Below are positions 51,863 to 60,593 of a DNA stretch of 64,000 bases, piece by piece; position 1 is the first letter of the stretch; each line of letters opens with the position of its first letter. Source of the DNA: Martinezella lusitana (GTDB lineage Bacteria > Pseudomonadota > Alphaproteobacteria > Rhizobiales > Rhizobiaceae). The position numbers and the translations under genes were made by a program. Where the stretch lies: NCBI RefSeq assembly GCF_900094565.1, contig NZ_FMAF01000021.1:1-64000 (forward strand), given 5' to 3'. The notes beneath the pieces are model-generated. The model searched no databases. It saw only the letters and a program-made list of their open reading frames with translations, and was not told the origin of the DNA.

Positions 51863-52201
51863 ATGCCAGACCAAGTCAAACTTGAGGAAGACACGCTTTT
51901 TCTTGCTTGCACGCGGCCGGCGATGATTGCCGGTGTCACAATGGAAGCTATGGGCGCCAACGTCATGATGACGACAATCCTCTACATCATCGCAGGCTCG
52001 ATCGCCTACGCGCTTGTCGGTGTAGTCTTCCATCTCATCTTTCGCGCGCTCGTCAAGCATGACCACAACATGTTCCGCATTCTGCTCGCCTGGATCGAGA
52101 CGCGCGGCCGTTCGCGCAATGGCGCCTACTGGGGCGGTGCTTCGCTGACGCCATTGAGGCTCGTGCGGCGCTACGATGAGAGGGACTTGGGCCTTGCATA
52201 G
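51863..52201 (+). CDS. virB3: VirB3, inner-membrane T4SS component
   Basis: 112 residues: LEEDTLFLACTRPAMIAGVT is the VirB3 signature, followed by one long hydrophobic segment (MMTTILYIIAGSIAYALVGV) and a cytosolic tail. It begins 4 bases after virB2 with GAGAG upstream and overlaps virB4 by 26 bases. Confidence 0.88.
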   Translation: MPDQVKLEEDTLFLACTRPAMIAGVTMEAMGANVMMTTILYIIAGSIAYALVGVVFHLIFRALVKHDHNMFRILLAWIETRGRSRNGAYWGGASLTPLRLVRRYDERDLGLA

Positions 52202-54560
52202 CGCTTCTCTCCTCAAATCCCGCGAACTCGATCCAGAGACCTTCATCCCCTACATCCGTCATGTAGATGAGACGGTGATTGCGCTCGATTCAAGAGCTCT
52301 AATGGTGATGATCTCAATTGAGGGCGTATCGTTCGAGACAGCCGATAGTCTAGATCTGAATGGCCTTTATCGCGACCTCAATACGCTCTACCGCAATATC
52401 TCCGACGAGCGTTTGGCAATCTGGACCCATATCATCCGGCGCCGCGACGACACCTATCCCGATGGCGAATTCTCCAATCCTTTCTCGGCATCGCTCAACG
52501 GCAAATATCGCGAGCGAATGGTGCGGGAGGACTTGTTCCGCAACGACCTCTATCTCAGCTTGCTATGGTATCCGAACCGCGATCCCGCTGAGAGGTTTGC
52601 GAGCTTATTAGTGCGGCTGCGCAAAGCGCGCAACACAGCTTCCGAGCTCGACGCGGATGGGGTGAAGCATCTGCGTGACAAGCTCGCTGATCTAATGGCG
52701 GGGCTGCAGCGTTTCGCGCCCCGCGTGTTGTCGATTTGCGATGAGAAGGGCATTCTGTTTTCCGAGCCCAGCGAAGTGTTGCATCAGATCATCGGCGGTC
52801 GCCGTGAGCGTATTCCGCTGACACAGGGAAGGATTTCCGCCGCCATTTATTCTGATCGCGTGATCTTTGGACGAGAGACGATTGAGATCCGCCACGAGGG
52901 CGCCAGCCGCTTTGCCGGCATGTTCGGCTTCAAGGAATATCCGGCGAGGACCCGCAGCGGCATGCTCGACGGCATTCTATCGGTCCCTTTCGAGTTGATC
53001 CTGACGCAGTCCTTCGCTTTCACCTCAAAAACGGATGCGCGCTCCATCATGGGACGCAAGCAGAACCAGATGGTGAGTGCTGGCGACAAGGCGGCGTCAC
53101 AGATCGAGGAACTCGATGCGGCGATGGACGAGCTCGAATCGAACCGTTTCGTGCTTGGCGAGCATCATCTGACGCTTGGGGTATTCGCCTCCACGGTCAA
53201 GGAACTAACCGACAATCTCGCCAAGGCTCGCTCCCATCTGACCAGTGGTGGCGCCGTCGTTGCACGTGAGGATCTTGGGCTTGAGGCGGCCTGGTGGGCA
53301 CAATTGCCGGGTAATTTTCGTTATCGAGCACGCTCAGGTGCAATCACATCGCGGAATTTTGCAGCACTCTCGCCGTTTCATGCCTATCCGTCGGGCAAGA
53401 AGGACGGCAATGAATGGGGGCCGGCCGTCGCCATGCTCAAGACCGCGTCAGGTGCGCCGTTCTATTTCAATTTCCATTGCGGCGATCTCGGCAATACTTT
53501 CGTCTGTGGCCCATCGGGCGCCGGTAAGACCGTGCTGGTCAATTTCATGCTCTCACAGCTCGAAAAGCACGATCCGCACATGGTCTTTTTCGATAAGGAC
53601 CGTGGCTCCGATCTCTTCGTGCGCGCCGCCGGCGGCATTTATCTGCCGCTCAGGAACGGGGAGCCGACGCGATGTGCGCCGCTGAAGGCGCTGGAGTTGA
53701 CGCCGGCAAACAAGGTGTTCCTAGCCCGCTTTATCGGCAAGCTAGTCAGCTCGACGGCACGCGATCTCTCCGCTCGCGAAGCCGACGAGATTGCTCTCGC
53801 GATCGAAGGCCTCGCCGATTTGCCAAGAGGACAGCGCACGATCGGGGCGCTGCGCGCGTTCCTCAACAATGCCGATCCGGAAGGGATTGCCGCCAGACTG
53901 CGCCGCTGGGAGAGCGGAGGGCCACTAGGCTGGGTCTTCGATAACGAGGCCGATGACATCGGCATCGGTTCCAAATTCCTCGGCTACGACATGACGGACT
54001 TTCTCGACAACGAGGAGATCCGCACGCCGCTCATGGCCTATCTCTTCTACCGCGTCGAACAATTGATCGATGGCCGGCGCATCATCATCGTCATCGACGA
54101 GTTCTGGAAGGCGCTACAGGACGAGAACTTTATCGATCTCGCCCAGAACAAGCTTAAGACCATCCGCAAGCAGAACGGCTTGATGCTTTTTGCCACGCAA
54201 AGCCCTCGCGATGCCATCAACTCAGCGATTGCGCATACCATCATCGAACAATGCCCGACGCAGGTCTTCCTGCCGAACTCACGTGGCGATCGTGCCGACT
54301 ATGTCGATGGCTTCAAGCTTACCGAACGGGAGTTCGAGTTGCTTTCGCGCGAGCTCTCCATCGAGAGCCGCCGTTTCATCGTCAAGCAGGGGCACAACAG
54401 TGTTGTCGCCGAGCTCGATCTCGGCGGCTTCGATGACGAACTCGCAATCCTCTCCGGGCGGACAGCAAATATTGAACTCGCCGATGCAATCCGCGCCGAA
54501 CTTGGAAGTGGCGAGGATGACTGGTTGCAGCCTTTTCAGCAAAGAAGGAGTGCAGGCTGA
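52176..54560 (+). CDS. virB4: VirB4, T4SS ATPase, 794 aa
   Basis: Largest ATPase of the channel. N-terminal VirB4 region (LKSRELDPETFIPYIRHVDE) and C-terminal ATPase with Walker A CGPSGAGKTVLVNF (445-452), Walker B IIIVIDEFWKAL and the motif GLMLFATQSPRDAINS. Complete and undisrupted. The start ATG lies within virB3; the stop overlaps the virB5 start by one base. Confidence 0.95.
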   Translation: MRGTWALHSASLLKSRELDPETFIPYIRHVDETVIALDSRALMVMISIEGVSFETADSLDLNGLYRDLNTLYRNISDERLAIWTHIIRRRDDTYPDGEFSNPFSASLNGKYRERMVREDLFRNDLYLSLLWYPNRDPAERFASLLVRLRKARNTASELDADGVKHLRDKLADLMAGLQRFAPRVLSICDEKGILFSEPSEVLHQIIGGRRERIPLTQGRISAAIYSDRVIFGRETIEIRHEGASRFAGMFGFKEYPARTRSGMLDGILSVPFELILTQSFAFTSKTDARSIMGRKQNQMVSAGDKAASQIEELDAAMDELESNRFVLGEHHLTLGVFASTVKELTDNLAKARSHLTSGGAVVAREDLGLEAAWWAQLPGNFRYRARSGAITSRNFAALSPFHAYPSGKKDGNEWGPAVAMLKTASGAPFYFNFHCGDLGNTFVCGPSGAGKTVLVNFMLSQLEKHDPHMVFFDKDRGSDLFVRAAGGIYLPLRNGEPTRCAPLKALELTPANKVFLARFIGKLVSSTARDLSAREADEIALAIEGLADLPRGQRTIGALRAFLNNADPEGIAARLRRWESGGPLGWVFDNEADDIGIGSKFLGYDMTDFLDNEEIRTPLMAYLFYRVEQLIDGRRIIIVIDEFWKALQDENFIDLAQNKLKTIRKQNGLMLFATQSPRDAINSAIAHTIIEQCPTQVFLPNSRGDRADYVDGFKLTEREFELLSRELSIESRRFIVKQGHNSVVAELDLGGFDDELAILSGRTANIELADAIRAELGSGEDDWLQPFQQRRSAG

Positions 54561-55258
54561 TGTTTCGACCCAAACTGGCTACCCTGACGATGGCGGTCGC
54601 CCTAATTCTTTCAACCAGTCCCGCGGACGCACAGGGCATACCTGTGATCGACCAGGCAGCGATTGCCAAGCAGATCGAAAGTATCATTCAGCTCAAATCG
54701 CAGCTTGATGCGCTGAGCCGGCAGATCCAACAGGCCGAGCAGCTTTATGGCTCTCTGAATAAGCTGACAAATATGGCCGATATTGCCGGCGTCTTAAACG
54801 ATCCCGCGATCCGAAAGGCGTTGCCTGAGGATTTCTCCACTATTGAGCGCCTTCTCAAAGGTTCAGGTTCAGGTGCGCTCGGCGACGCCGCCTCAAAATT
54901 CTTAAGCGACAATTCGACCTATAAGACGAGTGCCAATGATTTTTACGCCCAGGAACTGTCGCGCGTTCAGAACAGGAATGCCGGACAGATGAGCCTCGGT
55001 CAGCAGATCTACGACGCCGCAACCAAGCGGATCGACGGCATCGACCAGCTGCGCCAACAAATCTCGTCAGCAAGCGACGCTAAAGACATTGCCGACCTAC
55101 AGGCGAGGTTGCAGGCAGAGACGGCCTTTCTCCAGACCGATGTGCTGAGAATGCAAGGCCTGCAGATGGTGCAGCAGGCCGAGAGGCAGATCGATGAACA
55201 GCGCAAGGCCGAAGATTGGCGCAAGCGCATGGATGCCATGGGAGCGGCGCTGCCATGA
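54560..55258 (+). CDS. virB5: VirB5, minor pilin
   Basis: Signal peptide LATLTMAVALILSTSPADAQ, then a mostly helical protein (AAIAKQIESIIQLKSQLDAL, IQQAEQLYGSLNKLTNMADI) as typical of VirB5/TraC-like minor pilins at the pilus tip. 232 residues; overlaps the EexN-like gene by 4 bases. Confidence 0.88.
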   Translation: MFRPKLATLTMAVALILSTSPADAQGIPVIDQAAIAKQIESIIQLKSQLDALSRQIQQAEQLYGSLNKLTNMADIAGVLNDPAIRKALPEDFSTIERLLKGSGSGALGDAASKFLSDNSTYKTSANDFYAQELSRVQNRNAGQMSLGQQIYDAATKRIDGIDQLRQQISSASDAKDIADLQARLQAETAFLQTDVLRMQGLQMVQQAERQIDEQRKAEDWRKRMDAMGAALP

Positions 55259-55488
55259 AGTTTCTTGTTCTCTTCACACTGGTCGTCTCATTGTTCGGCT
55301 GTTCAAAGGAATCCGAGCGTGTCCATTGCGTCGAGGAATTTCTTGCGGATGAGCAGCTGCTTGCCAACACGATCGCAAAGTGCCGCAACAATCCGGGTGA
55401 ACTCCAAGGTACGCCAAACTGCATGAATGCCGCAGCAGCCGATTGGAAAGCTCGCCTAGAGCGCATGGGAAAAGCACTCGGGGGCTAA
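55255..55488 (+). CDS. EexN-family entry-exclusion lipoprotein, 77 aa
   Basis: Lipoprotein signal KFLVLFTLVVSLFGC with Cys as the first mature residue, then VEEFLADEQLLANTIAKCRN and NPGELQGTPNCMNAAAADWK, the EexN pattern. EexN proteins prevent a donor from receiving a second copy of the same plasmid. The position between virB5 and virB6 is where EexN-like genes are found in conjugative virB/trw-type operons. Start set by the ATG overlapping the virB5 stop; GAGCGG lies upstream. Confidence 0.82.
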   Translation: MKFLVLFTLVVSLFGCSKESERVHCVEEFLADEQLLANTIAKCRNNPGELQGTPNCMNAAAADWKARLERMGKALGG

Positions 55489-55491
55489 GCC

Positions 55492-56397
55492 ATGTATAAG
55501 GTCTTTGCTTTTGTCGATGGGCAGTTCAAGGCGCCGCTGGAGAGCTTCATTTCCTCGGGCACATCAAATATTGCCAGCTGGGTCGCCGGCCCACTAACGG
55601 CGGCATTGACACTTTATGTCATTCTCTACGGCTTTCTGATCCTGCGTGGGTCCGTGCACGAGCCGATTATGGATTTTGCCTTTCGGGCGATGAAGCTCGC
55701 CATCATCCTGATGCTGGTCAGAAACGCCAGCGAGTATCAAACGTATGTTAGCAAGATCTTCTTCGATAGCTTGCCAAAGGAGATCTCGCAGGCGTTGAAC
55801 TCCGGAACCGTTCCAAGTGCCTCGACCTTCGATAGCCTTCTGGACAAGGGTCAGAAGTGCGCGAGGGAAATCTGGTCGCACGCCTCATGGGGCATCGACA
55901 TCGTCACTGGTATCGGCGGTATGCTGGTCATTTTGGCAAGCTTCGTGGTCGCCGCGATCGGTTATATCGTCTCGCTCTATGCACGGCTCGCGTTGGCGAT
56001 CGTGCTCGCCATCGGACCGATTTTTGTGGCGCTCGCTATGTTCCCCTCGACGCGGCGCTTTACCGAGGCATGGATCGGACAGCTGACCAATTTCGTGGTT
56101 CTGCAGGTACTGGTTGTTGCGGTTGGATCGTTGCTGATTACCTGTATCGATTCCACCTTCACAATGATCGAAGGTTACAGCGACGTACTCATGAGGCCCG
56201 TCGCGCTCGGCGCGATTTGCCTCGCTGCCGTCTACGTCTTTTATCAGTTGCCAGGAATAGCCTCGGCCCTTGCCGCAGGCGGCGCCTCGCTCACCTACGG
56301 CTATGGCGCGGCGCGCGATGCGCATGAAGGCACGCTTGCCCGCGGGGCGCGTGCCGTCGCCCGTGGTCTGCGATCAAAAGGGGCTGGCTGGTGGTGA
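55492..56397 (+). CDS. virB6: VirB6, polytopic inner-membrane protein
   Basis: 301 residues with about six hydrophobic segments (e.g. VAGPLTAALTLYVILYGFLI, GMLVILASFVVAAIGYIVSL, LALAIVLAIGPIFVALAMFP, ALGAICLAAVYVFYQL). The central IAIGPIF-like area is the VirB6/TrbL core. It starts 4 bases after the EexN gene. Confidence 0.9.
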   Translation: MYKVFAFVDGQFKAPLESFISSGTSNIASWVAGPLTAALTLYVILYGFLILRGSVHEPIMDFAFRAMKLAIILMLVRNASEYQTYVSKIFFDSLPKEISQALNSGTVPSASTFDSLLDKGQKCAREIWSHASWGIDIVTGIGGMLVILASFVVAAIGYIVSLYARLALAIVLAIGPIFVALAMFPSTRRFTEAWIGQLTNFVVLQVLVVAVGSLLITCIDSTFTMIEGYSDVLMRPVALGAICLAAVYVFYQLPGIASALAAGGASLTYGYGAARDAHEGTLARGARAVARGLRSKGAGWW

Positions 56398-56711
56398 ATT
56401 TCAAGCAACGACAAAATGGCTTCTTCAGGATGATGCGAATATTTGTGGTGTTATGCGTCGCGTCGGCACTTGGCAGTTGCGCGTCACTCTCCTATCCCCT
56501 GCCCAAATGCGATGGATACTCGCGTCGACCGCTCAATCGAGCCATGTGGCAGTGGGACGGTGATCGTCGACCTACATCGCAATCCCTGGACCGTCCGTCA
56601 ACGCAATCCGCCGGCACGCCGCATGGATATGTCGAGGAAAAACCGGACGGCGTTCCCACTGCCTTTGCGCATTTCGATGTCGCGAACTCCTATCGACCGT
56701 GCGTGGAGTAA
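56391..56711 (+). CDS. virB7: VirB7-like lipoprotein
   Basis: Contains a lipobox in RIFVVLCVASALGSC (Cys near residue 29) followed by ASLSYPLPKCDGYSRRPLNR and a Trp-rich segment. It takes the VirB7 position between virB6 and virB8 but is longer than the Agrobacterium VirB7. Start is uncertain: a GTG at 56391 has AAAGGGG upstream, but the ATG at 56430 or 56433 gives a more normal lipoprotein signal. The Cys of KCDGYS may form the VirB7-VirB9 disulphide. Confidence 0.65.
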   Translation: MVNFKQRQNGFFRMMRIFVVLCVASALGSCASLSYPLPKCDGYSRRPLNRAMWQWDGDRRPTSQSLDRPSTQSAGTPHGYVEEKPDGVPTAFAHFDVANSYRPCVE

Positions 56712-57388
56712 TGGCGATGGTCACGACGGATAATCTCAAGAGCTATTTCGAAAAGGCGCGGCGTTTCGATCAGGATCGCATGATTCAGTTGGAACGCTCG
56801 GCCCGTATCGCCTGGTTCATAGCGATCGCGGCCGGCGCTCTTGCCGCAGTATCGATAGTTGCGCTTGCCGGCCTCACACCGCTGAAGACCGTCGAGCCTT
56901 TCGTGGTCAGGGTCGATAATTCGACCGGTATTGTGGATGTCGCTTCCGCGCTTACCTCAACCGCCGGCACTTACGATGAAGCGGTGACGAAATATTTCGC
57001 GGCGCGCTATGTGCGTGCTCGCGAAGGCTACGTCTGGAGCGAGGCGGAAGAGAATTTTCGCACGGTCTCACTACTGTCGACGGCATCGGAGCAGACCCGC
57101 TTCACTGCTCTCTATCGTGGCAGCAATCCGGATTCGCCCCAGAACATTTACAGCCGCAGTGCCTCGTCACGGGTCAATATCGCCTCGATCTCGCTGATCA
57201 GCGGCAACGTCGCGTCGGTTCGCTACATGCGTACGATCACTCGCGGTGATGAGGCGCGTACGACCCATTGGGTGGCGACGCTCACCTTTTCCTATGTAAA
57301 TGCGCCGATGTCCTCGACCGATCGGTTGGTGAACCCGCTCGGCTTTGTCGTCAGCGATTATCGGTCCGACCCGGAGGCCATCAATTGA
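56711..57388 (+). CDS. virB8: VirB8, inner-membrane assembly factor
   Basis: One transmembrane helix near residues 32-52 (IAWFIAIAAGALAAVSIVAL) and an NTF2-like periplasmic domain with TPLKTVEPFVVRVDNSTGIV, AVTKYFAARYVRAREGYVWS and ALYRGSNPDSP. Complete; the ATG overlaps the virB7 stop and the stop overlaps the virB9 start. Confidence 0.92.
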   Translation: MAMVTTDNLKSYFEKARRFDQDRMIQLERSARIAWFIAIAAGALAAVSIVALAGLTPLKTVEPFVVRVDNSTGIVDVASALTSTAGTYDEAVTKYFAARYVRAREGYVWSEAEENFRTVSLLSTASEQTRFTALYRGSNPDSPQNIYSRSASSRVNIASISLISGNVASVRYMRTITRGDEARTTHWVATLTFSYVNAPMSSTDRLVNPLGFVVSDYRSDPEAIN

Positions 57389-58245
57389 AACGTCGCTATT
57401 TGATTGTTCTGCTCGCGGTAGCAGGTTGGTCTTCGCCCGTCCTTGCGCTGGAGACGCCGCGCGGCGCTCCGCAAGACGGTCGTATCCGCTTTGTTGACTA
57501 TCAACCCTACAATATCACAAGGGTCGTAGGTTCGCTGCGTTCGTCGGTCCAGATCGAGTTTGCGGCCGATGAAGAGATCGCTCATGTGGCGCTTGGAAAT
57601 ACCGTTGCCTGGGAAGTGGCACCGGCCGGCAATATTCTCTTCCTAAAGCCACGGGAAAACCAGCCGGTCACCAACATCTCGGTGATAACCACGCGCCGGG
57701 ATGGCTCGACCCGCAGCTATCAGATGGAGCTGACGGTCCGAGATGGACCGGTTGCTGCCGGTCAGGATACTTACTTCTACGTCAAATATCGCTATCCGGC
57801 CGACGAGGCTGAGCGTCGGCGACAAGACGCGGCCGCGCACGCGCAGGCGGCTCAAGCAGGGCAAGCAGACCAAGTATTGGCACTGCACGAGCAATATGGA
57901 CCACGCAACTGGCGATATGCGGCGCAAGGATCGACAGCCCTCGAACCACAGGCGGTCTATGATAACGGCAAGATCACGACCTTTGCCTTCAGGGCCAATC
58001 AGGAAATGCCGGCAATCTATATGGAAAACTCAGACGGCACCGAAAGCCTGGTACCAAAGTCGGTCGATGGGGAGCTTGTGGTCGTTCACGCGATCAGCCG
58101 CAAGTTCATCCTCAGAAGGGGAGGCGATGTGCTTTGCGTTTTCAACGAAGCCTACGATCCAGCAGGCATCAATCCCGATACCAATACCACGTCTCCTTCA
58201 GTGGAACGCGTTGTGAAATCGCAGGCACCAGCCGCGCAGCAATAG
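57385..58245 (+). CDS. virB9: VirB9, outer-membrane core component
   Basis: Signal peptide (RRYLIVLLAVAGWSSPVLAL) then RIRFVDYQPYNITRVVGSLR, LKPRENQPVTNISVITTRRD and the C-terminal domain (AVYDNGKITTFAFRANQEMP, VDGELVVVHAISRKFILRRG). The start is a TTG overlapping the virB8 stop, with GGAGG 8 bases upstream; the coupling explains the rare start codon. 286 residues, normal length. Confidence 0.9.
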   Translation: MKRRYLIVLLAVAGWSSPVLALETPRGAPQDGRIRFVDYQPYNITRVVGSLRSSVQIEFAADEEIAHVALGNTVAWEVAPAGNILFLKPRENQPVTNISVITTRRDGSTRSYQMELTVRDGPVAAGQDTYFYVKYRYPADEAERRRQDAAAHAQAAQAGQADQVLALHEQYGPRNWRYAAQGSTALEPQAVYDNGKITTFAFRANQEMPAIYMENSDGTESLVPKSVDGELVVVHAISRKFILRRGGDVLCVFNEAYDPAGINPDTNTTSPSVERVVKSQAPAAQQ

Positions 58246-58255
58246 GGAGACGGGA

Positions 58256-59428
58256 ATGTCTGATGAGATGGAGGAACCTATTCCCGGAGAACGTGCCGAG
58301 ACCGCTGTCAGCGGGCGGGCCAATAGTAATCCGGTTCTGAAGCGCGGCGCCGTGGTCTTGGCGATGGTTGCTTTCATAGGATTTTCGCTCTGGTCGATGC
58401 GCGATCAGCAAAAGCCGGATGCCAGTCAACCCGAGCGTGTCGTCATCCGCCAGAATACGGACTTCGAGCCGGCCAAGGAGGAACCGAAGACTACAATCAC
58501 TCTTCCGGAAGCGCAGTTGCCAACGCCTTTGGCGAGAGAGCAAACCGTCGTGACAGAAGATCCGTTGTTGGAGTCTGCCCGTCGTGCGCCCGTGATGGCC
58601 TATAATGGGCAGCAGACTTCGCCGCCACAGCACGGCGATGGCGCCGTTTCCTCAGATACTAGCTCCAATTACCTTCCCCTCCCGGGAAATTCCGCGGCGC
58701 TCAACGGACAAGCTGAAAACGTAGATCAGCGCTTCAATAGGATGTTAACACCGACGCGCCTGGAAGGATCGCGTGCCGGCATGCTGGGCAACCGCGATTT
58801 CATCGTCGCCATGGGCACCTCTATACCTTGCGTGCTTGAGACGGCCCTTGCATCCGACCAGCCGGGGTTCGCCAGTTGCGTGATTAGTCGCGATGTGCTC
58901 TCCGACAACAGCCGGGTGGTGCTCATGGAAAAGGGAACACAGGTCGTTGGAGAATTTCGTCGTGGCTTGACCCGAGGCCAGAAGCGCTTGTTCGTGCTTT
59001 GGAACAGGGCAAAGACGCCGAAGGGCATCATCATCACGCTTGCGTCACCCGCAACCGATGCGCTCGGGCGAGCAGGTATGGACGGTTATGTCAACACGCA
59101 TTGGTGGGAGCGGTTTGGAAGTGCCATACTGCTTTCGATCGTCGGCGATGCCACCACTTATACCAGCACCCGGCTGCAGGACAGCGATGTCCAGGCGCAG
59201 AATACCACGTCAGCGGGCCAGCAGGCTGCAGCGATCGCCGTCGAACAATCGATCAATATCCCGCCGACGCTGACGAAGCATCAGGGCGAGCTTGTATCGA
59301 TCTTTGTTGCCCGTGACCTTGATTTCTCCGGTGTCTATAGCCTGCGCGTCATCGAGCCGCGCAACAAGGTTCTTGATCCGGCGGCATCGGGGGATTTCAG
59401 ATCTCGAACGACGTTAGTGACGAAGTAG
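58256..59428 (+). CDS. virB10: VirB10, envelope-spanning energy sensor
   Basis: Short cytosolic N-terminus, one membrane helix (RGAVVLAMVAFIGFSLWSMR), a Pro/Gln-rich periplasmic linker and the C-terminal beta-barrel (FIVAMGTSIPCVLETALASD, VVLMEKGTQVVGEFRRGLTR, VIEPRNKVLDP near the end). Cys residues of the C-terminal region are present. 390 residues; starts 10 bases after virB9. Confidence 0.93.
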   Translation: MSDEMEEPIPGERAETAVSGRANSNPVLKRGAVVLAMVAFIGFSLWSMRDQQKPDASQPERVVIRQNTDFEPAKEEPKTTITLPEAQLPTPLAREQTVVTEDPLLESARRAPVMAYNGQQTSPPQHGDGAVSSDTSSNYLPLPGNSAALNGQAENVDQRFNRMLTPTRLEGSRAGMLGNRDFIVAMGTSIPCVLETALASDQPGFASCVISRDVLSDNSRVVLMEKGTQVVGEFRRGLTRGQKRLFVLWNRAKTPKGIIITLASPATDALGRAGMDGYVNTHWWERFGSAILLSIVGDATTYTSTRLQDSDVQAQNTTSAGQQAAAIAVEQSINIPPTLTKHQGELVSIFVARDLDFSGVYSLRVIEPRNKVLDPAASGDFRSRTTLVTK

Positions 59429-59435
59429 GACGAGG

Positions 59436-60449
59436 ATGACCGAAGCTTCCGACGCAGGCGTCGTCCGTGAGCTGCTTTCGCCACTATCGCGCTTCCTAAA
59501 AGACGCATCACTTTATGAGATCGTCATCAACCGACCAGAAGAGGTGCTGACGGAGGGGCCAGAGGGATGGCAGTCTCACGAGCTCCCGGAGCTTGGCTTC
59601 GACAAGCTCATGCGTCTAGCGCGTGCCGTCGCGACCTATTCGAACCAGGCGATCGACGAGTCCCGGCCGATCTTGTCGGCTACCTTGCCGGATGAAGAGC
59701 GGATCCAGATCGTCGTACCACCGGCAACGACCAAAGGCACGGTCAGTATCACGATCAGAAAGCCGTCGGCGGTGACACTGACATTGGACGATCTCGAAGG
59801 TGCTGGGTTGTTTTCTAAAGCCACCGTCGTGAGCACCGGCGTCGCATCGTGGGATAAGAAACTGATCGATCTCTATGAGGCGGCCAATTACGCGACATTT
59901 CTGCACCAGGCCGTGCTCGCGCGCAAGAATATCATTATCTCGGGCGCGACCGGGTCGGGCAAGACCACCCTGTCAAAGGCATTGATCCGGCACATTCCGG
60001 AGCAAGAGCGGATTATCTCGATTGAAGATACGCCGGAACTGGTCATCTCGCAGCCCAATCACGTCAGGCTTTTCTATTCGAAAGGAGGGCAGGGGCTGGC
60101 GAAGATCGGCGTGAAGGATCTTCTCGAATCCTGCCTCAGGATGCGTCCTGATCGTATTCTTCTGCAGGAACTGCGCGACGGCGCGGCCTTCTACTATATA
60201 CGCAACGTGAATTCGGGGCACCCTGGGTCGATCACAACTGTACACGCGGATTCCGCGCAGCTGGCGTTCGAACAATTGACGCTGCTGGTAAAGGAATCCG
60301 AAGGTGGCCGTGATCTTACTCGCGATGATATTCGCGCGCTGCTAGGGGCCGCCATCGATGTCATCATACAGTGTAAGAGATCCGATGGCCGATTTCTCGT
60401 CACAGAGATATATTTTGAACCGTCCGCGAGATCGAAGTCAGCGAGATGA
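59436..60449 (+). CDS. virB11: VirB11, T4SS hexameric ATPase
   Basis: Walker A ISGATGSGKTTLSKAL (GATGSGKT at 170-177), the Asp-box/Walker B area RIISIEDTPELVI and RMRPDRILLQELRDGAAFYY, and the His-box NSGHPGSITTVHADSAQLAF. 337 residues. Last gene of the virB operon, convergent with traG 144 bases away; no terminator hairpin was recognised in that gap. Confidence 0.95.
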   Translation: MTEASDAGVVRELLSPLSRFLKDASLYEIVINRPEEVLTEGPEGWQSHELPELGFDKLMRLARAVATYSNQAIDESRPILSATLPDEERIQIVVPPATTKGTVSITIRKPSAVTLTLDDLEGAGLFSKATVVSTGVASWDKKLIDLYEAANYATFLHQAVLARKNIIISGATGSGKTTLSKALIRHIPEQERIISIEDTPELVISQPNHVRLFYSKGGQGLAKIGVKDLLESCLRMRPDRILLQELRDGAAFYYIRNVNSGHPGSITTVHADSAQLAFEQLTLLVKESEGGRDLTRDDIRALLGAAIDVIIQCKRSDGRFLVTEIYFEPSARSKSAR

Positions 60450-60593
60450 TCGACGCGACAGGTCCTCGTTCTGGATCACAACCGCACGTGCTGTCACGAG
60501 CATTGGCTTCCTCGCATCTGTTGGAAACCGTCGACGAGGGAGCGGAACCGCTTTAGTTTGTCGGAAGATCGGAGCTGTTGCGGGACGTGAGCC